This document shows positions 1-5,807 of a stretch of DNA of 5,807 nt, piece after piece (position 1 is the first letter of the stretch; each line of letters starts with the position of its first letter). Under the pieces are notes generated by a model that saw only the letters and a list, made by a program, of their open reading frames with translations, made no database searches and was not told the DNA's origin. The DNA comes from Phycisphaerales bacterium UBA1910 (GTDB taxonomy: Bacteria; Planctomycetota; Phycisphaerae; Phycisphaerales; UBA1924): positions 6,520 through 12,326 of the forward strand of contig DDGE01000040.1 of the NCBI GenBank assembly GCA_002337545.1, given 5' to 3'. The position numbers and the translations under genes are program-made.

Positions 1-1236
1 CGAGCGCAGGCCGAGTGCAAAGCGGAAACCCGCGCGGTGCAAATCCTCGAAAAGGTCGGCGGGCACCCAAAGGCGTTCGCCGAGCTTGAGCTCCGCATCG
101 AAGACGCCAACGAGCACATGGAGCGTGCCAAGGCACGCTTGGTGGCGCTGCAATCGGGCGATGAAGAATCCGTCCGCGTCTGGCAGCGCATCTACGACAT
201 CACGATGGGCGCTTGCCTGCACACCTGCGCCCGCCTGCACGCCAATGTGACCGACGAGCACAGCGCGGGCGAGTCCACCTATCGCGACGAGCTGGGCGAT
301 GTCGTCCAGGATCTGATCGATCGCAAGATCGCTCAAGAGGACGACGGCGCGCTCGTTGTGAAGTGCGACGGGATCAAGGAACCCACGATCATCCGCAAAC
401 GCGACGGCGGGTACCTCTACGCGACGACGGATATGGCGGCGATCAAGCGGCGCGTCGAGAAGTTCGGCGGCGACATCGTTGTCTACTGCGTCGACTCGCG
501 ACAGAGCCTGCACTTCAAGCAGGTCTTCGCCGCGGCCAAGAAGGCCGGCTACGCCAAGACACGCGGCGGGCAGGACGCGACCCTCGTGCACGCCATGTTC
601 GGGTCCGTCATGGGCGAGGACGGCAAGCCACTCAAGTCCCGCTCGGGCGAGAACCTCAATCTCTCCGATCTGCTCGACGAAGCGGTATCACGCGCGGAAG
701 CAACGCTCACCGAGCGTTCGCCGGACATCACGGGCGATGAGCGCAAGCAGATCGCGGAATCCGTCGCGATGGCGGCGGTGAAGTACGCGGATCTATCCAT
801 CGAGCGCATCAAGGATTACATCTTCAGCTTCGATCGCATGCTCGCGTTTGAGGGGGACACCGGCCCGTACCTGCTGTACGCGTTGGTCCGCATCAAGAGC
901 ATCTTCCGCAAAGCACAGGACGCGGGCATCGATACCTCGGGTCTCGATGGTGCATCGTTCGATCTGCGTGACCCTGCCGAGAAGGCGCTGGCGCTCAAGC
1001 TCCTGCGCTATCCGAGCGTCGTGGAGGGCGCCGGGCTCAATCATGAGCCCAACCGCCTCTGTGCGTTCGCGTACGAGCTTGCGTCAGGCTTTAGCTCGTT
1101 CTTCGACCAATGTCCTGTCCTCAAGAACGACGACGAGGCCCTGCGTGCGTCGCGCCTGCGTCTGTGTGCCCTGACGGGCCGAGTCCTCGAGGATGCGCTC
1201 ACCACGATCGGGATCCCGACGGTCGAGCGGATGTAA
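1..1236 (+). CDS. argS: Arginyl-tRNA synthetase, C-terminal part (5' end outside window)
   Basis: Cytoplasmic class I aminoacyl-tRNA synthetase that charges tRNA-Arg with arginine using ATP. The reading frame is open from base 1, so the 411 codons seen are the C-terminal part of a protein usually 550-600 residues long. The HIGH-type motif is off the left edge, and the GTG at 37 is internal, not a start. Visible family signatures (window codon numbers) are GES-Y near 90, the DGGYLYATTD block around 136-144, DSRQSLHFKQVF from 165, and KSRSG at 212-216, which is the degenerate KMSKS-equivalent loop of ArgRS, followed by NLSDLLDEA. The DALR anticodon-binding domain starts near 285 with YLLYALVRIKSIFRKA at 290, and the protein ends in ERM, a typical ArgRS C-terminus. 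No frameshift or missing core motif is seen in this part. The next gene starts 70 bp downstream on the same strand. Identification is very secure. Confidence 0.96.
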   Translation, partial: RAQAECKAETRAVQILEKVGGHPKAFAELELRIEDANEHMERAKARLVALQSGDEESVRVWQRIYDITMGACLHTCARLHANVTDEHSAGESTYRDELGDVVQDLIDRKIAQEDDGALVVKCDGIKEPTIIRKRDGGYLYATTDMAAIKRRVEKFGGDIVVYCVDSRQSLHFKQVFAAAKKAGYAKTRGGQDATLVHAMFGSVMGEDGKPLKSRSGENLNLSDLLDEAVSRAEATLTERSPDITGDERKQIAESVAMAAVKYADLSIERIKDYIFSFDRMLAFEGDTGPYLLYALVRIKSIFRKAQDAGIDTSGLDGASFDLRDPAEKALALKLLRYPSVVEGAGLNHEPNRLCAFAYELASGFSSFFDQCPVLKNDDEALRASRLRLCALTGRVLEDALTTIGIPTVERM

Positions 1237-1253
1237 ATCTCCTATTCTGTCTT

Positions 1254-1268
1254 CAGATCGGTGATCTG
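1254..1268. repeat. Perfect 6-3-6 inverted repeat in the argS-transporter gap
   Basis: CAGATC at 1254-1259 and its exact reverse complement GATCTG at 1263-1268 flank a 3-bp centre (GGT). It lies 18 bp after the argS stop and 38 bp before the transporter ATG. It could be an operator for the transporter gene or a short hairpin at the end of the argS message. Only two T residues follow it, so it is not a convincing intrinsic terminator. The structure is seen directly; its function is not known. Confidence 0.45.
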
Positions 1269-1306
1269 TTGATCGCATCCGGTCCCGCGAGCGAAGAATA
1301 CGGTTC

Positions 1307-2716
1307 ATGAGTACCGCCCCGATCACCGCAATCTCTGCATCGAACGATGAGCAGATCGCCTCGCGCCCCGCGACGCGTGCGACCATCACGATCGGGACGC
1401 ACTTCCTCGTCGATGTCTTCTCGTTCGTCGGCGTGTCCCTCATGCCCCTGCTCGCGGTCACCCTCGGCATGAGCACGGAGCAGAAAGCCCTCTTGCTCGC
1501 GCTCGGGTCGCTGTGCTCCGGGGTCGTCCAGCCCATCGTCGCGTGGGTGAGTGACAAGTTCGATACTCGGGTTGTCGGCACCCTCGGGTTTGTCGTCGCG
1601 GTGTTGTGCATTGGAAGCTTCGGGCTCGCGCAGAACTTCACCCAGCTCGCGATCCTGTATTCTGTCGGCGCTGCGGGCATCGGCGCGTTCCACCCGCCCG
1701 CGGCCGCGATCACTGGGCACCTTGGCGGGTCCAAGCGTTCCAAGTATGTCGCGTTTTTCTTCCTCGCCGGCATGGTGGGGGGGATGACGGGCAATGTGCT
1801 CATCCCCGAGTACATCGCGATGATGACCCCTCGCGTCGACGGCGTACCCGACACCACGAGCGGGCTGCGTTCGCTGCTCTACCTTGTCCCGATCGGTTTG
1901 CTCGCCGCGATGGTGCTGGCCAAGGCAACACACTCCGTCGGCCACCGTCACAATGGCGCCCACGCGACGCATACCGAGTGGGACACGCACGAGAAGCGCC
2001 AGCGCTGGTTCGCGGTGGGGGTGCTTTATGTCACGAACATGCTCCGGTTCAGCGTGAACATGGCGCTCGTGTACCTGCTGGTCGAATGGGCGGGGGAGAT
2101 CACCTTGATCCGCAACGACGCGGGCGTGATGACCGAGGCGCTGGGTCTCAAGGCATCCAAACTCAATGGGATCCTGCAGGCATCGATGCAGGTCGGCATG
2201 GGCGGCATGGGCATTGTCCTGGGGCTCATCCTCTCCGCGAAGTACGAGAAGTTCGCATTTATCGCGTTCCCGATCATCGGGGCCGCGGCCCTCTTCATGA
2301 TCCCTCGCGCGCACCTGATCGCAGATGGGATCGAGGTGCCCTTCGCGATCGGCGCGACGATCTTCACGGGTATGGGCTTCGGTGCCGTGATCCCGGTCAG
2401 CATCTCACTCGCTCAACGCCTTTTGCCCCATCGCACGAGTCTCGCATCAGGCTTAATGCTCGGCGGAGCGTGGATGATCGCGTTCACCGGGCCGATTCTC
2501 GCAGAACTGGTCCATAAAGGGCTTTTGAACAAGCCAAGCGCACCGCAATGGATGCTCGACGGCGCGGGGACACTTCCGGGCTGGATCGGGAACCCGTTGC
2601 TCGAAGGCATGGGTTTGACTGCCGGCTTTACCTGCACCTCGATCGTGTTATTGGTCGCGGGCCTGATCGCAATGCTCCTCCCGGGCGAAATCATTCGCCG
2701 TGTTGCACGGCACTGA
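1307..2716 (+). CDS. Major facilitator superfamily transporter, Fsr-like, with His-rich central loop
   Basis: Predicted inner-membrane secondary transporter of 469 residues. The sequence is strongly hydrophobic with about 12 helices in two halves, as in the major facilitator superfamily. Features recalling the fosmidomycin-resistance (Fsr) group are the first helix THFLVDVFS (31-39), QPIVAWVSDKFDTR (75-88, the loop 2-3 motif A equivalent), the GIGAFHPP signature (124-131) in helix 4, and SGLMLGGAW (381-389) in the second half. The loop between the halves (about 206-230) carries six histidines in 20 residues (H209, 213, 215, 219, 222, 228), which is unusual and may bind metal. The substrate cannot be read from sequence; Fsr relatives are drug or small-molecule exporters. 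The ATG at 1307 was chosen because it leaves a short polar N-terminus before helix 1. The Shine-Dalgarno is weak (GAAG near 1293-1296). It may share a message with argS or have its own promoter. The MFS call is secure; the Fsr subgroup is likely. Confidence 0.88.
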   Translation: MSTAPITAISASNDEQIASRPATRATITIGTHFLVDVFSFVGVSLMPLLAVTLGMSTEQKALLLALGSLCSGVVQPIVAWVSDKFDTRVVGTLGFVVAVLCIGSFGLAQNFTQLAILYSVGAAGIGAFHPPAAAITGHLGGSKRSKYVAFFFLAGMVGGMTGNVLIPEYIAMMTPRVDGVPDTTSGLRSLLYLVPIGLLAAMVLAKATHSVGHRHNGAHATHTEWDTHEKRQRWFAVGVLYVTNMLRFSVNMALVYLLVEWAGEITLIRNDAGVMTEALGLKASKLNGILQASMQVGMGGMGIVLGLILSAKYEKFAFIAFPIIGAAALFMIPRAHLIADGIEVPFAIGATIFTGMGFGAVIPVSISLAQRLLPHRTSLASGLMLGGAWMIAFTGPILAELVHKGLLNKPSAPQWMLDGAGTLPGWIGNPLLEGMGLTAGFTCTSIVLLVAGLIAMLLPGEIIRRVARH

Positions 2717-2720
2717 AAAG

Positions 2721-2734
2721 CCCCTTGAACGGGG
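2721..2734. terminator. Weak GC hairpin after the transporter gene
   Basis: CCCC at 2721-2724 pairs with GGGG at 2731-2734 around a 6-nt loop, extended by one possible G-U pair, starting 4 bp after the transporter stop codon. It is followed by an A-rich run rather than a T-run on the + strand, so it is a poor factor-independent terminator. It may only stabilise the 3' end. Listed because of its position; function uncertain. Confidence 0.25.
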
Positions 2735-2747
2735 TGAAAAAACGAAT

Positions 2748-2787
2748 GTAACAGGATTGCAACACCACTGTGACATCAGGGTGACAG
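2748..2787 (-). promoter_or_regulatory. Four-unit 11-bp-phased direct repeat, PhoB/OmpR-type operator candidate
   Basis: Four related heptamers start exactly 11 bp apart: GTAACAG at 2748, GCAACAC at 2759, GTGACAT at 2770 and GTGACAG at 2781, separated by unrelated 4-bp spacers (gatt, cact, cagg). The shared core is G-Y-R-ACA. On the minus strand the two best units read CTGTCAC and ATGTCAC, 4 bp apart. This is close to the classical Pho-box layout (CTGTCAT-N4-CTGTCAT) bound head-to-tail by PhoB-type response regulators. The array ends 74 bp before the VIT/VWA gene start, in the only gap with room for a promoter for that gene. The orientation is reversed relative to the downstream gene compared with E. 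coli Pho boxes. The repeat is seen directly; the regulator family is inferred. Confidence 0.55.
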
Positions 2788-2794
2788 CCTCGCG

Positions 2795-2825
2795 TTGATC
2801 TGGGTTGTATGGATATGCGTACAAC
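2795..2825 (+). promoter_or_regulatory. Possible weak promoter for the VIT/VWA gene
   Basis: TTGATC at 2795-2800 matches four of six bases of a sigma70-type -35 box. TACAAC at 2820-2825 matches four of six of a -10 box, with a long 19-bp spacer. The putative -35 begins 7 bp after the phased repeat array, a plausible arrangement for an activator-dependent promoter. The match is poor and planctomycete promoters are not well described, so this is a low-confidence suggestion. Confidence 0.2.
2804..2825. repeat. 22-bp imperfect palindrome upstream of the VIT/VWA gene
   Basis: GTTGTA at 2804-2809 and TACAAC at 2820-2825 are exact reverse complements. Continuing inwards, 9 of 11 base pairs are symmetric about the centre between 2814 and 2815. 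In RNA the stem would extend to 8 pairs, including one G-U, closing a 6-nt loop. It overlaps the possible -10 element and lies 36 bp before the ATG, so it could be a repressor operator or a 5' leader hairpin. No T-run follows, which argues against a terminator. Confidence 0.45.
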
Positions 2826-2849
2826 AAGCGGGTCTTATCCATTGAACGC

Positions 2850-2854
2850 AGGAG
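2850..2854 (+). promoter_or_regulatory. Ribosome binding site fixing the VIT/VWA start
   Basis: AGGAG ends 7 nt before the ATG at 2862, an ideal spacing. It decides this start over the in-frame TTG at 2805, which would add 19 residues ahead of a signal peptide that already begins properly at 2862. Confidence 0.85.
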
Positions 2855-2861
2855 ATCACAC

Positions 2862-5264
2862 ATGACACGCACGCCGAATCGTTCGTTCCACGCCCAGATG
2901 ATCACGAGCACGATGATGCTGAGCATGCTCGCGGGGGGCGCGATCGCGCAGAACCAAGCAGCCACACCCCCGGTGCAGACCGCGGAGCTGCCGATCGTGG
3001 AGCAACCCCGCACGATCACCATCACGCCCCAGCGCCCTGTGCGCCCGGGCATGATCACGCAGATTCGTGCAGTCGATGTCGATGTGCGCATCACGGACGC
3101 GCTCGCAACCACGACAATGCAACTCGTCGTCGAGAACCACGGCACCTCAACCAGTCAGGCCCAGCTCGTACTCCCAGTCCCTGATGGCGCAACGATTCGC
3201 ACCTTTGGGATCGACGGGATCGGTGACGAACCCACCGCCCAGCTGCTTCCGCGTGAGGAAGCGTCCCGCCGATACCACGAGATCGTGCGTTCGATGACCG
3301 ACCCGGGTCTGCTCGAGTTCGTCGGCAACGCGATGATCCAATCGAGCGTCTTCCCCGTCGAGCCCGGGGCGCAGCGCACCATGACAATCGTCTACGAACA
3401 ATCGCTCGGTGCACACAGAGGGCGCGTCGAGTATGTCCTCCCCCGCTCTGCATCGCTCGCGAGCTCAGGCGTGGAGTGGACGATTGACATCGAGGTCGAG
3501 TCGAGCGGCGCGATGGGCCCGGTCTTCTCCCCCTCGCACCCGATTGTCACGAAGCCCATCACCGATACGCTCATGCGGGTGGGCGTGCCCGTGCTCGATG
3601 AGCCCGGCGCGTTCCGGATGTATGCGGTCCTTGGATCCGAGCAGGACGCGACGGCACTGCTCTACCCAGACAACGCGGGCGCGGACTCTGGGTATTTCAT
3701 GTACATCGCGGATGCGCCGCGTTACGAGGACCTCGCGACCAACGGGTTTATCGATCGTATCGGGCGCGAAGTGACCATTGTCATCGACCGCTCCGGGTCA
3801 ATGGGAGGCGAGAAGATCCAGCAGGCACGCGAGTCCGCCAAGCAGATCGTGCGCGGCATGAACATGGGCGAGTTCGTCCGCATCGTGGACTATTCCGACG
3901 AGGTTCGCGCGTTCGCGGACAAGAGCGTCATGCTCACGGAGGAATCGATCGATCAGGTCATCGCGTACATCGATAACATCCAATCACGCGGCGGAACCAA
4001 CCTGCACGGCGCCCTCGTCGATGCGCTCAGCGCTGACCCGGCGCCCAACACCCTCCCGATGGTGATCTTCCTCACCGACGGGCTCCCCACGGTCGGCGAA
4101 CGGAACGAATCCGCGATCCGCAAGGCGGCGCAGGACGCGAACGCATCAAACCGGCGCGTGTTTACTTTCGGCGTTGGGTTCGATGTCAACGCGCCGTTGC
4201 TCGACGGCATCGCACTCGACACCAAGGCCGAGTCGACCTTTGTCGCGCCGGGCGAGGATGTCGAGATGAAGGTCGGGCAGGTCTTCGACAAGCTCGATGG
4301 GCCGGTGATGCTCGATCCGATCTTCGGTGTCCGCGCAATGGATCCGTCTCAGGATGATCCAACACTGATGCAAATCGAGCCGAGAGAACTGGGGGACCTG
4401 TTCTCGGGATCACGCGTGGTCGTGCTGGGCCGATACAGTGCGTTGCCGGAGGGCGAGATCAACTTCTGGGTCAATCAGAACAGACTCTACTGCGGCACCG
4501 GCATGACGCCGGAGCAGATGGAAGCAATGAACAAGCCCCGGCTCGAAGCGGTCGTGAATGCCACCGACGCCAAGATGCAGCACGCCTTCGTCGCTCGGCT
4601 CTGGGCCCAGCAGCGGATCAACGCGCTGATTAACGAGATCCGTCTCGCCGGCGCCAACGGCACGGAGCCGGACCAGGAACTGGTGAACGAGATCGTCCGC
4701 CTCTCGCTCGAGCACGGCATCATGTCCGAGTACACGGCCTTCCTCGCCGACGAGTCCATGGGGCTCGCGGACGCGCTTAACGCGCCCGGTCGATCGCAAA
4801 CCCGAACGAACTTCAACAGCGGGAACCAGCAACGCACCGGCTCATCTGGCGTGTCGCAGGCCGTGAACCGCAAGTTGCTGAGTAATATGGAAGCATTGAA
4901 GGTCCAGACGGATGCCGAGGAATCGCAGGGCGACGATTACGCCTACGCAGGCGGCAAGGTCCAGAGCACAGGCAACCTCACCTCGAACACATACTACAGC
5001 GAGGACATGAGCCGGGTCCGGGTCCAGAGCATCCAGCGCGGGCCCAAGGGCACCATCTACCGCAAGAATAGCCAATGGGTCGACCCGATGCTGGGCGAAG
5101 ACGCATCGCTCGAACCCGAGCAGACGATCGAGTTCGATTCCGACGCGTACTGGACCCTCGTGGACGATCTGGTTACGCAGGATCGCCAGTGGATCCTGAG
5201 CAACCGCGGCGAGATCTACTTCCTGAACCACGGACAACGCGTCCTCGTCAAGAACCCCCAGTAA
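2862..5264 (+). CDS. Secreted VIT and von Willebrand factor A domain protein
   Basis: Predicted exported protein of 800 residues. It begins with a signal peptide: basic R3/R7, hydrophobic residues 13-29, and a likely Sec cleavage after AIA (29/30). A VIT (vault/inter-alpha-trypsin) domain spans about 64-182, with PVPDGATI at 105-112, A-x3-Y-x-I, and FPVEPGAQRTMTIVYEQSL. A VWA domain spans about 303-475 with a complete metal-ion-dependent adhesion site: DRSGS at 309-313, T379 in GGTNLHGAL, and D406 in LTDGLPT. The family's post-VWA part follows, ending in LSLEHGIMSEYTAFLADES (614-632). Next comes a polar Ser/Asn/Gln/Gly linker and a C-terminal module (about 753-800). No C-terminal transmembrane helix, sortase motif or lipobox is visible, so a soluble or peripherally attached envelope protein is expected. 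VWA domains with intact MIDAS usually bind protein ligands through a divalent metal; the partner is unknown. It probably forms an operon with the DUF4139-type gene 61 bp downstream. The domain call is secure; the role is not known. Confidence 0.93.
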   Translation: MTRTPNRSFHAQMITSTMMLSMLAGGAIAQNQAATPPVQTAELPIVEQPRTITITPQRPVRPGMITQIRAVDVDVRITDALATTTMQLVVENHGTSTSQAQLVLPVPDGATIRTFGIDGIGDEPTAQLLPREEASRRYHEIVRSMTDPGLLEFVGNAMIQSSVFPVEPGAQRTMTIVYEQSLGAHRGRVEYVLPRSASLASSGVEWTIDIEVESSGAMGPVFSPSHPIVTKPITDTLMRVGVPVLDEPGAFRMYAVLGSEQDATALLYPDNAGADSGYFMYIADAPRYEDLATNGFIDRIGREVTIVIDRSGSMGGEKIQQARESAKQIVRGMNMGEFVRIVDYSDEVRAFADKSVMLTEESIDQVIAYIDNIQSRGGTNLHGALVDALSADPAPNTLPMVIFLTDGLPTVGERNESAIRKAAQDANASNRRVFTFGVGFDVNAPLLDGIALDTKAESTFVAPGEDVEMKVGQVFDKLDGPVMLDPIFGVRAMDPSQDDPTLMQIEPRELGDLFSGSRVVVLGRYSALPEGEINFWVNQNRLYCGTGMTPEQMEAMNKPRLEAVVNATDAKMQHAFVARLWAQQRINALINEIRLAGANGTEPDQELVNEIVRLSLEHGIMSEYTAFLADESMGLADALNAPGRSQTRTNFNSGNQQRTGSSGVSQAVNRKLLSNMEALKVQTDAEESQGDDYAYAGGKVQSTGNLTSNTYYSEDMSRVRVQSIQRGPKGTIYRKNSQWVDPMLGEDASLEPEQTIEFDSDAYWTLVDDLVTQDRQWILSNRGEIYFLNHGQRVLVKNPQ

Positions 5265-5281
5265 TGCCGATACCATCACTA

Positions 5282-5306
5282 CGCCCGCTGTGTGCAATCA
5301 CGGGCG
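5282..5306. repeat. GC-rich hairpin between the two exported-protein genes
   Basis: CGCCCG at 5282-5287 and CGGGCG at 5301-5306 can form a 6-bp all-GC stem with a 13-nt loop in the 61-bp gap after the VIT/VWA gene. No T-run follows. It could partly attenuate transcription or protect the upstream message, which would set different levels for the two proteins. It may also be chance in GC-rich DNA. Confidence 0.3.
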
Positions 5307-5312
5307 ATCACG

Positions 5313-5318
5313 AAAGGA
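5313..5318 (+). promoter_or_regulatory. Ribosome binding site of the DUF4139-type gene
   Basis: AAAGGA ends 7 nt before the first of two adjacent ATG codons (5326 and 5329). Spacing favours 5326 slightly; choosing 5329 would remove only one methionine. Confidence 0.8.
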
Positions 5319-5325
5319 TTCCCAC

Positions 5326-5807
5326 ATGATGTTCAACCCTCGCACCCTCACCGCCGCGACGATCGGCGTACTCACTCTCGCCTCGGGATACGCGATGAGC
5401 GACGATGTCGCACTGACGATCTATTCCACCGCCACCCCCGGCGCGATCAACCCCGACCTCTACCGCCCCGTCCCGGGCAACGGGTCGTTCGGATACAACC
5501 GGTACAACCAGATCCCGGGCTACGCGATCGTGAAGCAGCAGCGATCCCTCGACATCGAACGCGGTGTCTCCAGCCTCAACTTCTCCGGCGTGGCCGCGCT
5601 GCTCGACCCGACCACCGTCCACTTCGAGTCGCTCGACGACCCCGACGGCACCACCGTCCTTGAGCAGGATTACCGCTTCGACCTGCTGAGCATGGACAAA
5701 ATGCTCGAGCGCTACATCGACAAGCAGATCATCCTCAACGGGCAGGAGGTCACCCTCATGTCCGTCTCGGGCGGCGGCATGCTCATTCAGGGCGACGACG
5801 GCGCGAT
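5326..5807 (+). CDS. Secreted DUF4139-type protein, N-terminal part (3' end outside window)
   Basis: An open frame of 160 codons runs without a stop to the right edge, in a different frame from the spurious ORFs that overlap it. It starts with a signal peptide (R6, hydrophobic 8-23, likely cleavage near SGYA/MS at 23/24). The mature part begins VALTIYS, then a Pro/Gly/Asn/Tyr-rich stretch (about 35-64). GYAIVKQQRSLDIERGVSSLNFSGVAALLDPTTVHFESL (65-103) and TVLEQDYRFDLLSMDKMLERYIDKQI (110-135) follow. The pattern of a beta hairpin, then a DPTSV-like motif, then V-LEQ-Y--DL-S--K-LE-YI, is what I associate with DUF4139 / MuiA-related proteins. These are secreted or envelope proteins of poorly defined function. 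It is likely co-transcribed with the VIT/VWA gene upstream. Being a coding gene is near certain; the family assignment is from memory of the motif pattern and is probable. Confidence 0.78.
   Translation, partial: MMFNPRTLTAATIGVLTLASGYAMSDDVALTIYSTATPGAINPDLYRPVPGNGSFGYNRYNQIPGYAIVKQQRSLDIERGVSSLNFSGVAALLDPTTVHFESLDDPDGTTVLEQDYRFDLLSMDKMLERYIDKQIILNGQEVTLMSVSGGGMLIQGDDGA

Noticed and set aside
37..39. GTG as a start codon for argS
   Set aside because: The same frame is open to base 1, and the residues upstream continue the protein. ArgRS needs a further N-terminal region with the HIGH-type motif, so this GTG is internal.
1084..1857. 257-codon minus-strand open frame spanning the argS end and transporter start
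   Set aside because: It crosses two real + strand genes, has no recognisable motif or ribosome binding site, and is explained by codon bias.
1253..2314. Long open frame (353 codons) on the minus strand opposite the transporter gene
   Set aside because: It is rich in Arg, Asp, Glu, His and Gly with no domain motif, and it lies fully opposite a convincing membrane protein. It is the usual antisense shadow in GC-rich DNA with biased third positions.
1606..2517. 303-codon + strand frame inside the transporter gene
   Set aside because: Arg/His/Asp-rich translation without motifs, in an alternative frame of a clear membrane protein.
2805..2861. Upstream TTG start that would extend the VIT/VWA protein by 19 residues
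   Set aside because: The ATG at 2862 has an ideal AGGAG at 7 nt and begins a normal signal peptide. The extension would lie over the palindrome and control region.
2938..2949. 12-bp palindrome GCGCGATCGCGC
   Set aside because: It lies within signal-peptide codons (Gly-Ala-Ile-Ala) of the VIT/VWA gene and is explained by GC-rich codon choice and the general GATC excess.
5292..5663. 123-codon + strand frame overlapping the start of the DUF4139-type gene
   Set aside because: It is Arg/Pro-rich, lacks motifs, and overlaps the frame that has a Shine-Dalgarno, signal peptide and family motifs.

Overview
This 5.8 kb window is a GC-rich bacterial chromosome segment (roughly 60% G+C by eye, with a strong preference for G/C at third codon positions). 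It is densely coding and every supported gene lies on the + strand. The gene types point to a planctomycete-like bacterium, perhaps of the Phycisphaerae: a secreted VIT+VWA protein next to a secreted DUF4139-type protein, with no lipobox or sortase signal. This is an inference from family content, not a phylogenetic result.

Layout: (1) 1-1236 is the C-terminal two thirds or so of arginyl-tRNA synthetase (argS), entering from the left edge. (2) 1307-2716 is a 12-helix-type major facilitator transporter that most resembles the fosmidomycin-resistance (Fsr) group, with an unusual histidine-rich central loop. A perfect 6-3-6 inverted repeat lies just upstream. (3) 2717-2861 is a 145-bp control region. 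It holds a weak hairpin after the transporter gene, then four heptamers repeated at exactly 11-bp steps, and then a 22-bp imperfect palindrome. (4) 2862-5264 encodes an 800-residue exported protein with a VIT domain, a VWA domain with an intact MIDAS, and a distinctive C-terminal module. (5) 5326-5807 is the start of a second exported protein of the DUF4139 type, cut by the right edge.

The first two genes look like ordinary housekeeping and transport functions. The last two are 61 bp apart, each with a clear Shine-Dalgarno sequence and signal peptide, and probably form an envelope-directed transcription unit driven from the 2717-2861 region. The most noteworthy signal is the 11-bp-phased repeat array. 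Read on the minus strand it has the architecture of a PhoB/OmpR-family operator (TGTCA-like heptamers with 4-bp spacers), suggesting that a two-component response regulator controls the VIT/VWA-DUF4139 pair. No RNA genes, mobile elements or CRISPR arrays were seen.
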